Made by a program: the position numbers and the translations under genes
Assembly (NCBI GenBank): GCA_028280575.1
Contig: JANQLN010000095.1
Coordinates: 1 to 39,786 of the forward strand
Length of the DNA: 39,786 nucleotides
Direction of reading: 5' to 3'
Origin: Clostridia bacterium
GTDB lineage: Bacteria > Bacillota > Clostridia > Acetivibrionales > STF1-152
In this document: one piece after another, positions 17,236-27,220 of the stretch
How positions within the stretch are numbered: the stretch's first letter is position 1
Layout: each line of letters begins with the position of its first letter
Notes under the pieces: generated by a model
The model's input: the letters and a program-made list of their open reading frames with translations, nothing else
Told to the model about the DNA's origin: nothing
The model's database searches: none

Positions 17236-18330
17236 TTGACTGAAGGAGTAAGTAATTACCAGATATTTTGTATATTGTTCCTTGGAATTGCAGGATTCAG
17301 CTTGATGGGTCTGCCCAAAGTGATTGCCGAACATATGGGCACAGGCGGCTGGGTCAGTATTATACTTACTGCCGTTATATTTACCGGAGTAGCATACCTG
17401 CACGCATACCTGGCATATAATAACAAGGACAAAGTTTTTTTTGATTACAGCAAAAAGCTCATAGGAAGCTTCCTTACATTTTTCTTCAGCATAATATATA
17501 TGCTTTATTCCTTTGCTGCTTTTACGTTAATGAACAGGCTGGTAGCTGATATAATCATGAAAATATTGCTGCCTAACACTCCTATATGGGCAATATTGCT
17601 TCCAATGGTGCTTGTTGTATATTTTGCAGTTACAAGAGGTCTGTCAAATATAGGCAGATTGTTTGAAGTAACTTTCTTTATTGTATTGCCGACGATGTTT
17701 TTCATACATTTAATCATGTTTACTCAAGGAGAATATGTCAATATCCAGCCATTTTTCAACGCTTCAAAAATTCCAGATTATATAAAAGGCCTGCAGTATA
17801 CTATTATTCCGTTTATAGGCTTTGAGCTGCTTACGGTTATCCCTGTAACAAAAAGCAATAACAAAAGGCTGTATAGATATGTAACATTAACTCCCCTGGC
17901 AATAGCTTCTTTATATATTTACCTTTTGGAAAGTGTATTCTCAATAGTCAATACTAATGAAATAGTTTATTACAAGGACGCTCTGGCAGTAGCAATAAGG
18001 CGTATTGATGCTCCTTTCCTTCAATTCTTAAGAAGACTTGACAGCCTGTTTTTTTTAATATGGGTATTATCAGTTTTCAGCACGCTTGTCATTATATCAT
18101 ATACCACGGTAACATATACAAGGAAAATAACAGGAAGCAACAGGGGAATTATTCCGTTCATTATATTCACAGCATCTTTTTTTATAGGAATAATGATACC
18201 CGAATATGATCAGGCTGAAAAAATGTTTGATTATATTTTTACTTATTTCGGTGTAATTCCTGCTCTTATTATTCCCCTTATCGTATTAACAGCTATGAAG
18301 GTGAAAAAAAATGATGTTAAAAAAATTTAG
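17236..18330 (+). CDS. gerKB: Spore germination receptor B subunit (GerAB/GerKB family permease)
   Basis: Inner-membrane subunit of a GerA-type nutrient germinant receptor, an APC-superfamily transporter-like protein that forms the germinant binding site. 364 residues with about ten hydrophobic helices. Characteristic stretches: an N-terminal helix with GIAGFSLMGLPKVIAEHMGT, the region TFFIVLPTMFFIHLIMF, and GLQYTIIPFIGFELLTVIPV. The start is a TTG at 17236, 7 bases after AAGGGTG. It overlaps the next gene by 20 bases. The subunit order in this operon is B-C-A. Confidence 0.9.
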   Translation: MTEGVSNYQIFCILFLGIAGFSLMGLPKVIAEHMGTGGWVSIILTAVIFTGVAYLHAYLAYNNKDKVFFDYSKKLIGSFLTFFFSIIYMLYSFAAFTLMNRLVADIIMKILLPNTPIWAILLPMVLVVYFAVTRGLSNIGRLFEVTFFIVLPTMFFIHLIMFTQGEYVNIQPFFNASKIPDYIKGLQYTIIPFIGFELLTVIPVTKSNNKRLYRYVTLTPLAIASLYIYLLESVFSIVNTNEIVYYKDALAVAIRRIDAPFLQFLRRLDSLFFLIWVLSVFSTLVIISYTTVTYTRKITGSNRGIIPFIIFTASFFIGIMIPEYDQAEKMFDYIFTYFGVIPALIIPLIVLTAMKVKKNDVKKI

Positions 18331-19534
18331 TGCACCATACTGTAACGCTCAAATTTATAAACACATTGCAGCATTGCTTTTTGCATTATACTGCAAGCGT
18401 ACCTTTAATATTAAGCTTTTCACCCTACTGGTTTTTATCTTTGTTCCGCTTATTTTATTTACAGGCTGCTGGGATTCGGTTGACATACAGGAGAGGAATA
18501 TCATAGTAAGTGTCGGTATAGATTATTTGCCTGAGGATGATGAATATTTGCTTATAGTTGAAACAGCAAGTATAAGATCAATAAACATGGCTGAAGAAAA
18601 CACAAAAACAGGCAGTACAAGCATCTTGAAAGGAAAAGGAAAAAATATTGCAGATGCACGCCAGGAGATTGACAGAGGGGCAGATTTCCCTATTTACCTG
18701 GGCTCAACAAGAGTAGTTATATTCACCAAGAGAATGGCAGCAAATGGAATAGAATCATACCTTAACAGAATACGGTTTCTAAACGAATACAGAAAAACGA
18801 TTGATATACTTACAACAGATAATGAAATAGAAGATTTATATGGTGTAAAGCCGGAAAATGATTTATCAACCGGTTTTGAGCTGGAGGACACTATCTATAA
18901 CCTTGTAAAACAGGGGCAGGCCGCCCGTGCTACAGCCGCTGATATTTTAGGCAGTATTGCATTGGGCAGAATGGGATATGTTATTCCATACATAAGGGTA
19001 AGAGATAATGCAATAAAATTATCAGGATACAGCATATTTAAAAAAAGCAAGCAAATTGAAATCATCCCTGTGGAAAAAGCTAACGGAATGGTATATATGC
19101 TAAATGATAAAGCCAGGGCAAAATATACTGTAGAAACAGATAGTAATGTGTATACGTTTGATGTCAAGCTCAAAAACAAAAAGATTAAAGTAAGCATGCG
19201 AAAAGGACAACCTCTTATAGAAATCAGTATGAAGTTAAATCCAACCCTGACTTTTTCCTATTACCTGGAAAGCTTGCCTGAATCTAAAATAAAAAACCTG
19301 GAAAACAGAATAAACGAATTGATAAAGGATGATATTAAATATATCACAGATGTTTCAAAAAAGCTTAACTGCGATTTCCTGGGTTTTTATAAATACTTCA
19401 GTGCCCAACACCCGGATATGGCTATTGAAACTGACTGGGAAAACATATACAGGGATGCAATTGTAAAAATCAATATTGAATCTGCTTTAAGGCAGGCAAC
19501 ATTAATTGACCCTGATGCGCAAAAACCGAAATAA
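18311..19534 (+). CDS. gerKC: Spore germination receptor C subunit (GerAC/GerKC lipoprotein)
   Basis: Lipoprotein subunit of the germinant receptor, anchored on the outer face of the inner spore membrane. A hydrophobic segment followed by lipobox LFTGC places the lipidated cysteine about 54 residues from the first ATG, so the pre-lipobox region is unusually long. A later non-ATG start such as a TTG near 18373 is possible. The mature part has CWDSVDIQERNIIVSVGIDY at its start, typical of GerAC, and GADFPIYLGSTRVVIFTKRM. 407 residues from the first ATG. Overlaps gerKB and is followed by gerKA after 19 bases. Confidence 0.9.
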   Translation: MMLKKFSAPYCNAQIYKHIAALLFALYCKRTFNIKLFTLLVFIFVPLILFTGCWDSVDIQERNIIVSVGIDYLPEDDEYLLIVETASIRSINMAEENTKTGSTSILKGKGKNIADARQEIDRGADFPIYLGSTRVVIFTKRMAANGIESYLNRIRFLNEYRKTIDILTTDNEIEDLYGVKPENDLSTGFELEDTIYNLVKQGQAARATAADILGSIALGRMGYVIPYIRVRDNAIKLSGYSIFKKSKQIEIIPVEKANGMVYMLNDKARAKYTVETDSNVYTFDVKLKNKKIKVSMRKGQPLIEISMKLNPTLTFSYYLESLPESKIKNLENRINELIKDDIKYITDVSKKLNCDFLGFYKYFSAQHPDMAIETDWENIYRDAIVKINIESALRQATLIDPDAQKPK

Positions 19535-19553
19535 AACTTGAGGAGGTTATTTA

Positions 19554-20981
19554 ATGATTGAAAAGTCAAAGGAAAATAAATTGGTTGAATATGCAAAACA
19601 AAACAGGGGCATCAGCAGGCGTAAAATAATAAGAGGCAGCCATACCATAGTACTATATTTTATAAAACAGATAACAGACAATGCAATAATAACGAACAAT
19701 ATAATTACACCTCTTCTTAGTATTGACGAGAATACAAAACTTGATATTGCCAATATCGCTGCAAAAATACTTACAATACGTGAAGTCAATGTTCTTTCAG
19801 AAGAGGATGACGCAATTACATACCTTCTTGAAGGAAACTGTATTCTTTTGCTTGATAACAATAAAAAATACATAGCAGCAAATGTGTATAAGGTTAAGGA
19901 AAGGGAAGTTGGAGCAGCAGAGCTCACATACTCGGTAAGAGGTCCGAAAGACAGCTTCACGGAAGACTATGACACTAATGTGTCCTTGATAAGGTACCGT
20001 CTCAAAGACAGGGGATTTAAAATCATTGAAAGAAAGATAGGTACGCGGACAAAAACAAAAGTGGGAATTATCTTTATAGATGATATAGCAAATCCCAAAT
20101 ATGTAGCTAACATACTTGAAAAGCTTAATGGGATAAAAATAGACGGAATAACCTCGTCAGGATCAGTTGAAAAGCTTCTGCTAAACAACACCTTTGACCT
20201 GTTTCCTCAAATGGGACTTGTTGAAAGATCGGATGCGGCATGCAGTGAAATATTAAACGGAAAAATTATACTTTTAGTTGAAGGCAGCAGCATCGCCCTT
20301 TCGGCCCCTGCTGTTTTTAATGAGTTTTTACATTCCGGAGATGATTTTTACGATAGCATCTATATTGCAGTATTATCCAAAATAGTTCGAATATCTGCCG
20401 TCCTGATCACCCTGACGTTATCTTCATTATATGTAACAATAGTATCATTTCATTCTGATTTTCTGCCCCCGGAGTATATTATTGCAATAGCTGCAACACG
20501 TGCTACAGTTCCATTCAATGCTTTTTTTGAAGCATTCGGAATGGAGTTTGTTTCAGAAGGATTGAGAGAAGCCAGCATAAGGCTGCCAAAACACATAGGT
20601 CCGGCCATAGGTATTGTGGGAACAATAGTAATAGGCCAGGCTGCTGTTTCGGCCAAACTCGTAAGCCCGTTAATGGTCATACTGGTCTCCATGTCCACAC
20701 TTTTTTCATTCATTGTACCGGATTATACTATAATAAATCCAATTAGGATACTCCGGTTCCTTATGCTTTTTCTCTCTGCCACACTGGGACTATACGGCTT
20801 TATAATCGGGCTTATCTTTATCATAACCAATATGGTTTCCACCAACAGCTTCGGAGCTCCCTTCATGTCACCTCTGGCACCTTTCAGACCGAGAAATTTG
20901 ATCTGGTCCCAAACTAATGATACACGTCTGCAAAAAAGGAGGCCTGCGTTTTTAAAAACAAAAGACAAAACTAAAAAGTAA
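19554..20981 (+). CDS. gerKA: Spore germination receptor A subunit (GerAA/GerKA)
   Basis: The large subunit of a GerA-type receptor: a hydrophilic N-terminal half (about 1-270) and a C-terminal half with about five membrane helices. Family hallmarks: LTYSVRGPKDSFTEDYDTNV, PQMGLVERSDAACSEILNGK, the linker EFLHSGDDFYDSIY, and FGMEFVSEGLREASIRLPKH followed by IGPAIGIVGTIVIGQAAVSA. 475 residues, normal length. GAGGAGG stands before the ATG. Last gene of the receptor operon. The downstream neighbour is convergent, 114 bases away, with no clear hairpin between. Confidence 0.95.
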   Translation: MIEKSKENKLVEYAKQNRGISRRKIIRGSHTIVLYFIKQITDNAIITNNIITPLLSIDENTKLDIANIAAKILTIREVNVLSEEDDAITYLLEGNCILLLDNNKKYIAANVYKVKEREVGAAELTYSVRGPKDSFTEDYDTNVSLIRYRLKDRGFKIIERKIGTRTKTKVGIIFIDDIANPKYVANILEKLNGIKIDGITSSGSVEKLLLNNTFDLFPQMGLVERSDAACSEILNGKIILLVEGSSIALSAPAVFNEFLHSGDDFYDSIYIAVLSKIVRISAVLITLTLSSLYVTIVSFHSDFLPPEYIIAIAATRATVPFNAFFEAFGMEFVSEGLREASIRLPKHIGPAIGIVGTIVIGQAAVSAKLVSPLMVILVSMSTLFSFIVPDYTIINPIRILRFLMLFLSATLGLYGFIIGLIFIITNMVSTNSFGAPFMSPLAPFRPRNLIWSQTNDTRLQKRRPAFLKTKDKTKK

Positions 20982-21095
20982 AGGCAGCAATAAGTCATGA
21001 TTCTAGTACTCTCCGTTAATTTCAATACCCTTGTAATATTAAGCATTAATTGACAAATCCTTTATTCTCAATTATTGACTGCAGCTGCCCAAACC

Positions 21096-22994
21096 TTAAT
21101 CAAGGCTCCAATCAGCACCGGGAATCCAGTATTCTCCTTCAAATTCATATGCTCCTATATCAGGTGCTTTGCCGCTGTATTCTTTGGTAATTCCATCAAA
21201 AACCACACCCCCATCAATTGCCTTGGAATCTTTTGTAGGTACAAAATTGGTGTCTAATTCGTATTCACCGTTGTTTTTTAATTCGGGTGCATTATCTCCA
21301 TCTACAAAATCAGCTTTTCCGTCAAATATATTGTTAGCTACCCTGGTACCTTTCTGATTAGGTTCATTTTCAGGATATGTATATACATTGAATGCCTTTC
21401 CATTTCTTACTACTGTATTGTTCACAACATCGTTGTTGAGAGAATCACTGTTTAAAATAATCCCTATTTTATTACTCCAGACAACATTATGGTGGATTTT
21501 AAAATTTGAACAGAAGTTGTCCAGATAGATTCCTGCATAACCGCCGTTAAATATCCAATTATAAGAAATTTCCGAATTCTTTCCGTCTGTACCCCATGCA
21601 TATGTTGAACCGCAGTCTATAGTTATTGTACTTGAATTGTACATTATGTTATTTTTAATTTTAACCTTTTCGGCATTTGAATGATATATGATGAATCTCC
21701 CGGAATCACCGAGGGTATTATTTCTTATTACAGTTCCGGAGCTGTTTCTTTCTAAATATATATTGGCAAAATAGCCCCCTATATAGTTTACACCCAGGAT
21801 TATGCAGTTTTCTATTATGTTGTCCTTTCCTCCTACGGCCAAGCCGTTTCCTGCACTGAATAAAATACTTGAATTACACCATTTGTTGCCGCTGCCTGTA
21901 ACAATACTGGTTTTTTCTTTGTCTGACGTTTTGTATCCGTCAATACCGGTAAAGTGCTCTACATATTTCAAGTGTACATTATCTATTATACAGTTGTGAC
22001 TTTGTTCCATGTTTATGGCTGATGCAAATATATCAATATCCTTTATTATAATATTGCTTTTGTAACTGATATTAAAAGCATATTTATTTTTCTTTGCCTC
22101 TACCATATGGCCTTCAGGAGATTTGCCGTCAGGTGCCCAAAGATATAATATCCCATTTTCATTGTCCAGGAACCATTCTCCCAAACTATCGAGCAAATCA
22201 AGCTTACCGGAAAGGTAATATGAATTGCCTTCCTTTGGCAGGAAAGGATCATATCCTACAGGATCTCCAATGGTATTTCCAAAGGGAACGTCATACTCAA
22301 ACTGTTTACCCCCTACATAATTTTTTACCTTTTTTGAATAGCCTACCCATTGTTCCCCGGGCCAGACATTTAATCTGGCACCATCAAGTTCTGCTTTCGG
22401 AAGGCTGGTGTCTTTTAGAATTTTTCCATCAGTTCCCCTTTTCGTTTTTGCCCTTGGCATGTAAATAAGCCTGTCAATTTCTGCATTAGGCCATCTTGCT
22501 TCGTTCATCATTCTTCCATTCACAAATAACTGGTTGAAAGACCATGAAACCTTTGCTTTATATATTGAATCTTCGTATATTTCCCATTCCAGCTCAAGGG
22601 CTTGTGCACCACTCACCGTAACTTTTTCTCCCGGATATGAAACAAAGCTTATCGGCTTACCGGGATCGCCCGAATTATACTGCCTTACCGATTCCCTGTA
22701 TGTACCCTCCCTTATAATACAAATATCTCCGGGTACCATTATATCGGCAGCCTTTTGGATTGTCCTGAAAGGTTTGTCTTCGGTACCGGGATTTTCGTCA
22801 CTTCCCGTTATTGCTACAAAGTATGAGTTATCTCTGTATCCGGTTTTCTCCACAACAGCTTCCTCCTTCTCTAACATTCCATTTTTTGTAATGTCTTCAT
22901 TTGTATTTTTCTCTTCCCCTGCCGAACAGCCCGATATCAATAATGTTAATGCTATTAATATCTTTAATGCAGCTGCTTTTCTCCAATTAGACAC
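21096..22994 (-). CDS. Secreted right-handed parallel beta-helix lipoprotein
   Basis: A 632-residue surface lipoprotein. Signal peptide with lipobox LLISGC, then an acidic linker. From about residue 58 it reads FVAITGSDENPGTEDKPFRT, followed by IQKAADIMVPGD and IIREGTY, the DUF1565-like start of many beta-helix carbohydrate-active proteins. From about residue 340 there are many short repeats of the pattern N-x-I-x-x-N (such as NCIILGVNYIGG, VIRNNTLGD and IKNNIMYNSS), the coils of a parallel beta-helix. It could be a polysaccharide lyase or epimerase; no catalytic residues could be assigned. Start is GTG, 9 bases after AAGGAG. It is the last gene of the ten-gene sugar operon, 46 bases after the permease. 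Confidence 0.85.
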   Translation of the reverse strand: MSNWRKAAALKILIALTLLISGCSAGEEKNTNEDITKNGMLEKEEAVVEKTGYRDNSYFVAITGSDENPGTEDKPFRTIQKAADIMVPGDICIIREGTYRESVRQYNSGDPGKPISFVSYPGEKVTVSGAQALELEWEIYEDSIYKAKVSWSFNQLFVNGRMMNEARWPNAEIDRLIYMPRAKTKRGTDGKILKDTSLPKAELDGARLNVWPGEQWVGYSKKVKNYVGGKQFEYDVPFGNTIGDPVGYDPFLPKEGNSYYLSGKLDLLDSLGEWFLDNENGILYLWAPDGKSPEGHMVEAKKNKYAFNISYKSNIIIKDIDIFASAINMEQSHNCIIDNVHLKYVEHFTGIDGYKTSDKEKTSIVTGSGNKWCNSSILFSAGNGLAVGGKDNIIENCIILGVNYIGGYFANIYLERNSSGTVIRNNTLGDSGRFIIYHSNAEKVKIKNNIMYNSSTITIDCGSTYAWGTDGKNSEISYNWIFNGGYAGIYLDNFCSNFKIHHNVVWSNKIGIILNSDSLNNDVVNNTVVRNGKAFNVYTYPENEPNQKGTRVANNIFDGKADFVDGDNAPELKNNGEYELDTNFVPTKDSKAIDGGVVFDGITKEYSGKAPDIGAYEFEGEYWIPGADWSLD

Positions 22995-23040
22995 ACTGAA
23001 TCACTCCTTGTATCAACTATTTGACTATAAACAGTAAATA

Positions 23041-24060
23041 TTATTTTATTCCGGTTCTTTCTATACTTTCGGTAAAGTGTTTTTGCGTAAATACATACAT
23101 GGTAACAATTGGCGCAATAGATATAAGGCAAGCTGCCTGTATTCTTGTGGAAACAACATAAGGGTCAAGATAGTTATTCCCTATATTTGTAAGAAGCCGC
23201 AGGTTTGTCCTGATTGATGCCAGCGCAGTAGAAATTGTTGTTTTTTCGCTAAAATACATAGCGGGAGCATAATAATCATTCCACTGCCATACAAATGTGA
23301 ACAGGAAAACCGTAAGTATTGCAGGCCCAGCGTTTGGAAGCATTATGCTTATAAAGGTCTTGAAGGGACTGCAGCCGTCTATTGCGGAAGCATCCTCCAG
23401 CTCCTTGGACATGCCCCTGAAGAACTGCCTGAATACATAAATGAAAAGACCTGACCTTAATCCCATTCCAAATATGGAGGGAAGATAGAATACCCAATAG
23501 CTGTCTATAAGATTAAATTTGATTTCCGTGCCAAATACCCGGTTGACAAGGGAAAGCAGTCCAAGAATATCAAAATTCCTGAACTGTATATAAAGCGGTA
23601 TGGAAATAAGCTGGGGAGGAACAATCAATGAAAGAATCACCATACCGAAAAGAAGGTTTTTTCCCCTGAATTTGAACCTTGCAAATCCATAACCTACAAG
23701 CATGCATGAAACCAACTGCAGCAAGGCACTGACCCCACTGATCAAGAATGTATTTTTCAATGTATCCTTAATATTTATCACTTTTAAAACATCTCTGATG
23801 TTATCCAGTGTCAGGCTTTTGGGAATCCATATTACAGACGGGTCATAGTTTTGTGCCACAGGCTTAAACGATGAGCTTAACATGAATATAATAGGATACA
23901 ATAATACATAACAAAGGCCTACAAGTAGAAAAAGCCTGAATATTGTCCATAATGCACCTGTTATTTTGTTCTCATTTATTTTTATTTTTCCGGTGCTCTG
24001 TATTATTTTCAATAATAAATTTTTATTATTGCTTGGTTTTGCTGATAAATTATTAAACAT
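23041..24060 (-). CDS. Carbohydrate ABC transporter permease, MalG type (second pair)
   Basis: Inner-membrane permease of a carbohydrate uptake ABC importer. 339 residues with six main hydrophobic segments after a basic N-terminal extension of about 35 residues. The ATPase-contacting EAA loop is EDASAIDGCSPFKTFISIML followed by PNAGPA. Together with the MalF-type gene 17 bases upstream it forms the second permease pair of this operon. A GGAGGAAGGAT lies before the ATG. No ATP-binding subunit is encoded nearby. Confidence 0.92.
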   Translation of the reverse strand: MFNNLSAKPSNNKNLLLKIIQSTGKIKINENKITGALWTIFRLFLLVGLCYVLLYPIIFMLSSSFKPVAQNYDPSVIWIPKSLTLDNIRDVLKVINIKDTLKNTFLISGVSALLQLVSCMLVGYGFARFKFRGKNLLFGMVILSLIVPPQLISIPLYIQFRNFDILGLLSLVNRVFGTEIKFNLIDSYWVFYLPSIFGMGLRSGLFIYVFRQFFRGMSKELEDASAIDGCSPFKTFISIMLPNAGPAILTVFLFTFVWQWNDYYAPAMYFSEKTTISTALASIRTNLRLLTNIGNNYLDPYVVSTRIQAACLISIAPIVTMYVFTQKHFTESIERTGIK

Positions 24061-24077
24061 TTTGCCATCCTTCCTCC

Positions 24078-24992
24078 CTATTCTACCATGTAGAAAACTT
24101 TTCTTCCTATAATTCTATATACTATTATCAAAATGAATACAATTACTATGAAATATATCCAGGCTTGTGCAGAGCTGTACCCGTAGTTGAACTCCGCAAA
24201 GGCTGTATTATATATAATTCTGACAACAGTATTGCCTGAATTTGAGCCCGTATCACCATACTGTGTGAATGTGTCTATTATACTGTATACCATATTGAGA
24301 ATAATTATGGGTGAAACAAGGGGTACGGTAATTTTCCAGAACGAATCCCATCCTGTAGCGCCTTCAATATCCGAAGCCTCATAGTAGGAGCGTGGTATTG
24401 TCTGTAATCCGGCAAGGAACATAAGTATCTGCACGCCTGACCTCCAAGTAAGGTCAAATATCCTATTGACAATGTCTGTAAAGTACAGAACGATTGTGGG
24501 CTCTATTCCCGTTTTCAGTAAAAGGTCTGTAAACCCCTGGCTTTCAAAAAGGTATACATTTGCCGTACTTCCTAGCTGGTTGCCAAAAATATCATTTTTA
24601 AGAAGTACCACCAATACTCCTGACGATATAATAACAGGCAGAAAAAAAACAGCTCTTGCAATAACCCTGCCTCTAAATCTTTGGTTAAGTATTATGGCTA
24701 TAAACAAGCTGAACATTATTATAATCGGGACCTCATAAAAAACATTTCCAATTGACGATGTAACATGTCTAATAAAATTCGGGTCCAGAAAAAAGGCGTA
24801 TTTGAAATTATCCAAACCTACAAAATCCGTAGAAAATCCATCATGGGTAATGCTGATTTTCTGGAATGTAAAAATCAGGGACTGTATAAGAGGCTTTGCG
24901 AAAAAGAGCAAAAACCCAATAATCCAGGGCATAATAAATATAATCCCGGACATTCCTTTTTTCTTCTCATAACTTAGATTGAATAATTTCAT
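24078..24992 (-). CDS. Sugar ABC transporter permease, MalF type (second pair)
   Basis: 304-residue permease with about six membrane helices. The EAA loop reads YEASDIEGATGWDSFWKITV, followed by PLVSPII, with EG in place of the usual DG. The start ATG at 24992 is 2 bases after the stop of the DUF5696-like gene. Its ribosome binding site (GAGGGGG) lies inside the end of that gene, so translation is probably coupled. Pairs with the MalG-type gene that follows. Confidence 0.92.
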   Translation of the reverse strand: MKLFNLSYEKKKGMSGIIFIMPWIIGFLLFFAKPLIQSLIFTFQKISITHDGFSTDFVGLDNFKYAFFLDPNFIRHVTSSIGNVFYEVPIIIMFSLFIAIILNQRFRGRVIARAVFFLPVIISSGVLVVLLKNDIFGNQLGSTANVYLFESQGFTDLLLKTGIEPTIVLYFTDIVNRIFDLTWRSGVQILMFLAGLQTIPRSYYEASDIEGATGWDSFWKITVPLVSPIIILNMVYSIIDTFTQYGDTGSNSGNTVVRIIYNTAFAEFNYGYSSAQAWIYFIVIVFILIIVYRIIGRKVFYMVE

Positions 24993-24994
24993 TA

Positions 24995-27202
24995 TTATTC
25001 CCCCTCTTCCCTAAACACCAGATAATCCCTGGCATTGATAGTATTCCCTTCATATATTACATTAGTGTCATTATAATTTACTACAACCCTGCAGCCTCCT
25101 TCATATTCAGTCACATAAACACCTTCCTGTTTTTTACTATGGTGCATCATTTCCTTATTTACGGTGCAGGAAAGGGAGTTGTTCATCTTGGCGTAGATAT
25201 TGATTGCATCCTCCAGCCAGGTTCTGTAATTACCACTGTATAAGTTTTGAAGCCTTGTCTCCTTGAGTTTTGAAGATTCGCTGTAAATCCATGCATATAA
25301 TGGAGAACACCCTGTTTCTATGAGCTTTAATTTGAAGAGCTCAGGGTCTTCCTGTAAATTCAACGGACTTGCAGCATATGGTATAAAGCCATGCAGTACC
25401 ATCTGATAAAATGGGACTTCTTCATCCTCAATATCATATCTGCTGGAACGCACAGGTATATGGACAATATGTGAAGCCGATGCCATGGCATAATCATTTG
25501 CTGCCTGAAGCATAATATTGGAGGTTTTATCCTTAATGTATTCAAGGCATTCAACCTGCCTGTACATTGAGCCGACACTTCCTATGCCTTTACCTCCCAG
25601 ATCTGAGTACAGCATTGTTCCCAGGGAACTCAATGCTATATTTTCCGCAGGAATTTTATCATAGTTTTTTAATAATTTTTTTGCTTTATCTAAAAACTTC
25701 CTCGGTGATAAAAGGTACCAGGGATTAATATCCTCATTTTCTATATATGTGTTAAGCAAGTATTCATGTTGAAGCGCAGGAAGCCCGGTAAAATTCTTGG
25801 CTGCATCCAGGAATTTTGAAAAACCTCCTCCTGTCCTGTAAACATTCAGGAGGTCAACTGCCGGGAAAAACTCATAATCTGATTGCTCAAGCCATGCCGA
25901 TAACTTTTTCATATCTTTCATGCTGCCCAGTTTCCTTTCAATGCTTAAGCTTGTGGGTATTTTTTCATAATACCCGTCTTTAACCCATCCATTAAAACGG
26001 ACAACTGCTTTATCCACACCTGACCTTTTAAGAGCATTCATAATTTCCTTGCATTGGTCAAATGTAGTAAGAGGAATTACCGATTGATATGGAATACCAA
26101 GAAAGGATTTCTTTTTCATAATTGACCCGTAAATATCAATATATAGTGGTATGTTTTCAAAACTTGCAGGTTTTAACCCTCCTTCTCTTTTCAAAATATT
26201 TCTGTAGGCATTTGCCATACCGCTGTAATCAGCCTGGTCATTATTAAGAAAATAGTAAGAAACTACATAGTTTTTTCCTGTTTCAGGATTGTCTTCAACC
26301 AGGTAAACATTTCGGGGGTCAAAGCTTTTATCCATTATTTCAACACTGCCCGATTCCCTGAATTCAAGGCAGGAGTGCACATTATTGTAACTTGAAGTCT
26401 TACCGCTTACAGAAGCCTTTATGATGCTCTTTGCCTGGCTTCCTGAAATTACTGCAAGAAATGCGCTGCTATTTTTTTTTACTCCAAAGACTGGAAGGTG
26501 GATATTTTCACGATTTGTTACCATTTTATCCTGAAATATGGTTTTGTTCAATCCGTAAACTCTCTGAAAATACGTTTCAGTATGATGCTTCCCGTTATTA
26601 AAATATATCAGTGCTCCACAGCCGTCAGGCACAAAATTATAACCGGTATCTCCAAGTCCTCCTGCCCCAAAATATGGCAAAAGGTTTATTGTTAATATTC
26701 TATTTTCTCCATATTCATTAATGGAATCCAAAAGTATTTCAACCTTTAGTTTGTCATTTTCGATTGTAATTTTTATTGGTATGCTAAATTCTTCCTTTAC
26801 AAAATCGTATTTTATTACAACACCATTGTCAATAAATTCGGCAGCAAGTCCCTTTTTATTTATGACAGAAGCTTTACTGGTACTGAATTTCTTGACATTT
26901 TCAGCATTGACATACTCAACCGTAAGCTGAGAGGATAGTGCCATTTTGGGTATTCCTCTTGATATCTTGTCATCTTTCCTGTCCTGGGGATTGCTAAACC
27001 AGGTTAACCCGGTCCTTTTATCAGTTACAGCCATTTCCCCTTCTTCTTCTTTCAAAAGCAATATAAATGTATTGTTTTCAGCAGCCTTGCTGAATCCTTC
27101 AGGAATTTCTGTCCCCGCATTTGCCGCAGGCATCTGCAAAATCAGTACTATTAACGCAACTATAAATGTGATGGCCCTTCTTCTGTATTTTATATAATAC
27201 AT
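24995..27202 (-). CDS. Secreted DUF5696-like protein, probable glycoside-hydrolase fold
   Basis: A 735-residue exported protein: signal peptide near residues 1-29 (ending PAANA, no lipobox), then a beta-rich N-terminal half (about 35-340) and an alpha/beta half (about 345-640) with barrel-like elements: ENIPLYIDIYGSIMKKKS, VDKAVVRFNGWVKDGYYEK, FFPAVDLLNVYRTGG, IALSSLGTMLYSDLGGKG. The final part (YVTEYEGGCRVVVNYND) looks like a C-terminal beta domain. This beta-sandwich, barrel, beta-domain order is that of several glycoside hydrolase families, but I cannot fix a family or the catalytic acids. It resembles proteins carrying the uncharacterised domain DUF5696, often found beside sugar ABC transporters. 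AAAGGAGAG precedes the ATG. Confidence 0.75.
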   Translation of the reverse strand: MYYIKYRRRAITFIVALIVLILQMPAANAGTEIPEGFSKAAENNTFILLLKEEEGEMAVTDKRTGLTWFSNPQDRKDDKISRGIPKMALSSQLTVEYVNAENVKKFSTSKASVINKKGLAAEFIDNGVVIKYDFVKEEFSIPIKITIENDKLKVEILLDSINEYGENRILTINLLPYFGAGGLGDTGYNFVPDGCGALIYFNNGKHHTETYFQRVYGLNKTIFQDKMVTNRENIHLPVFGVKKNSSAFLAVISGSQAKSIIKASVSGKTSSYNNVHSCLEFRESGSVEIMDKSFDPRNVYLVEDNPETGKNYVVSYYFLNNDQADYSGMANAYRNILKREGGLKPASFENIPLYIDIYGSIMKKKSFLGIPYQSVIPLTTFDQCKEIMNALKRSGVDKAVVRFNGWVKDGYYEKIPTSLSIERKLGSMKDMKKLSAWLEQSDYEFFPAVDLLNVYRTGGGFSKFLDAAKNFTGLPALQHEYLLNTYIENEDINPWYLLSPRKFLDKAKKLLKNYDKIPAENIALSSLGTMLYSDLGGKGIGSVGSMYRQVECLEYIKDKTSNIMLQAANDYAMASASHIVHIPVRSSRYDIEDEEVPFYQMVLHGFIPYAASPLNLQEDPELFKLKLIETGCSPLYAWIYSESSKLKETRLQNLYSGNYRTWLEDAINIYAKMNNSLSCTVNKEMMHHSKKQEGVYVTEYEGGCRVVVNYNDTNVIYEGNTINARDYLVFREEGE

Positions 27203-27220
27203 ATTTACTCTCCTTTAGCT

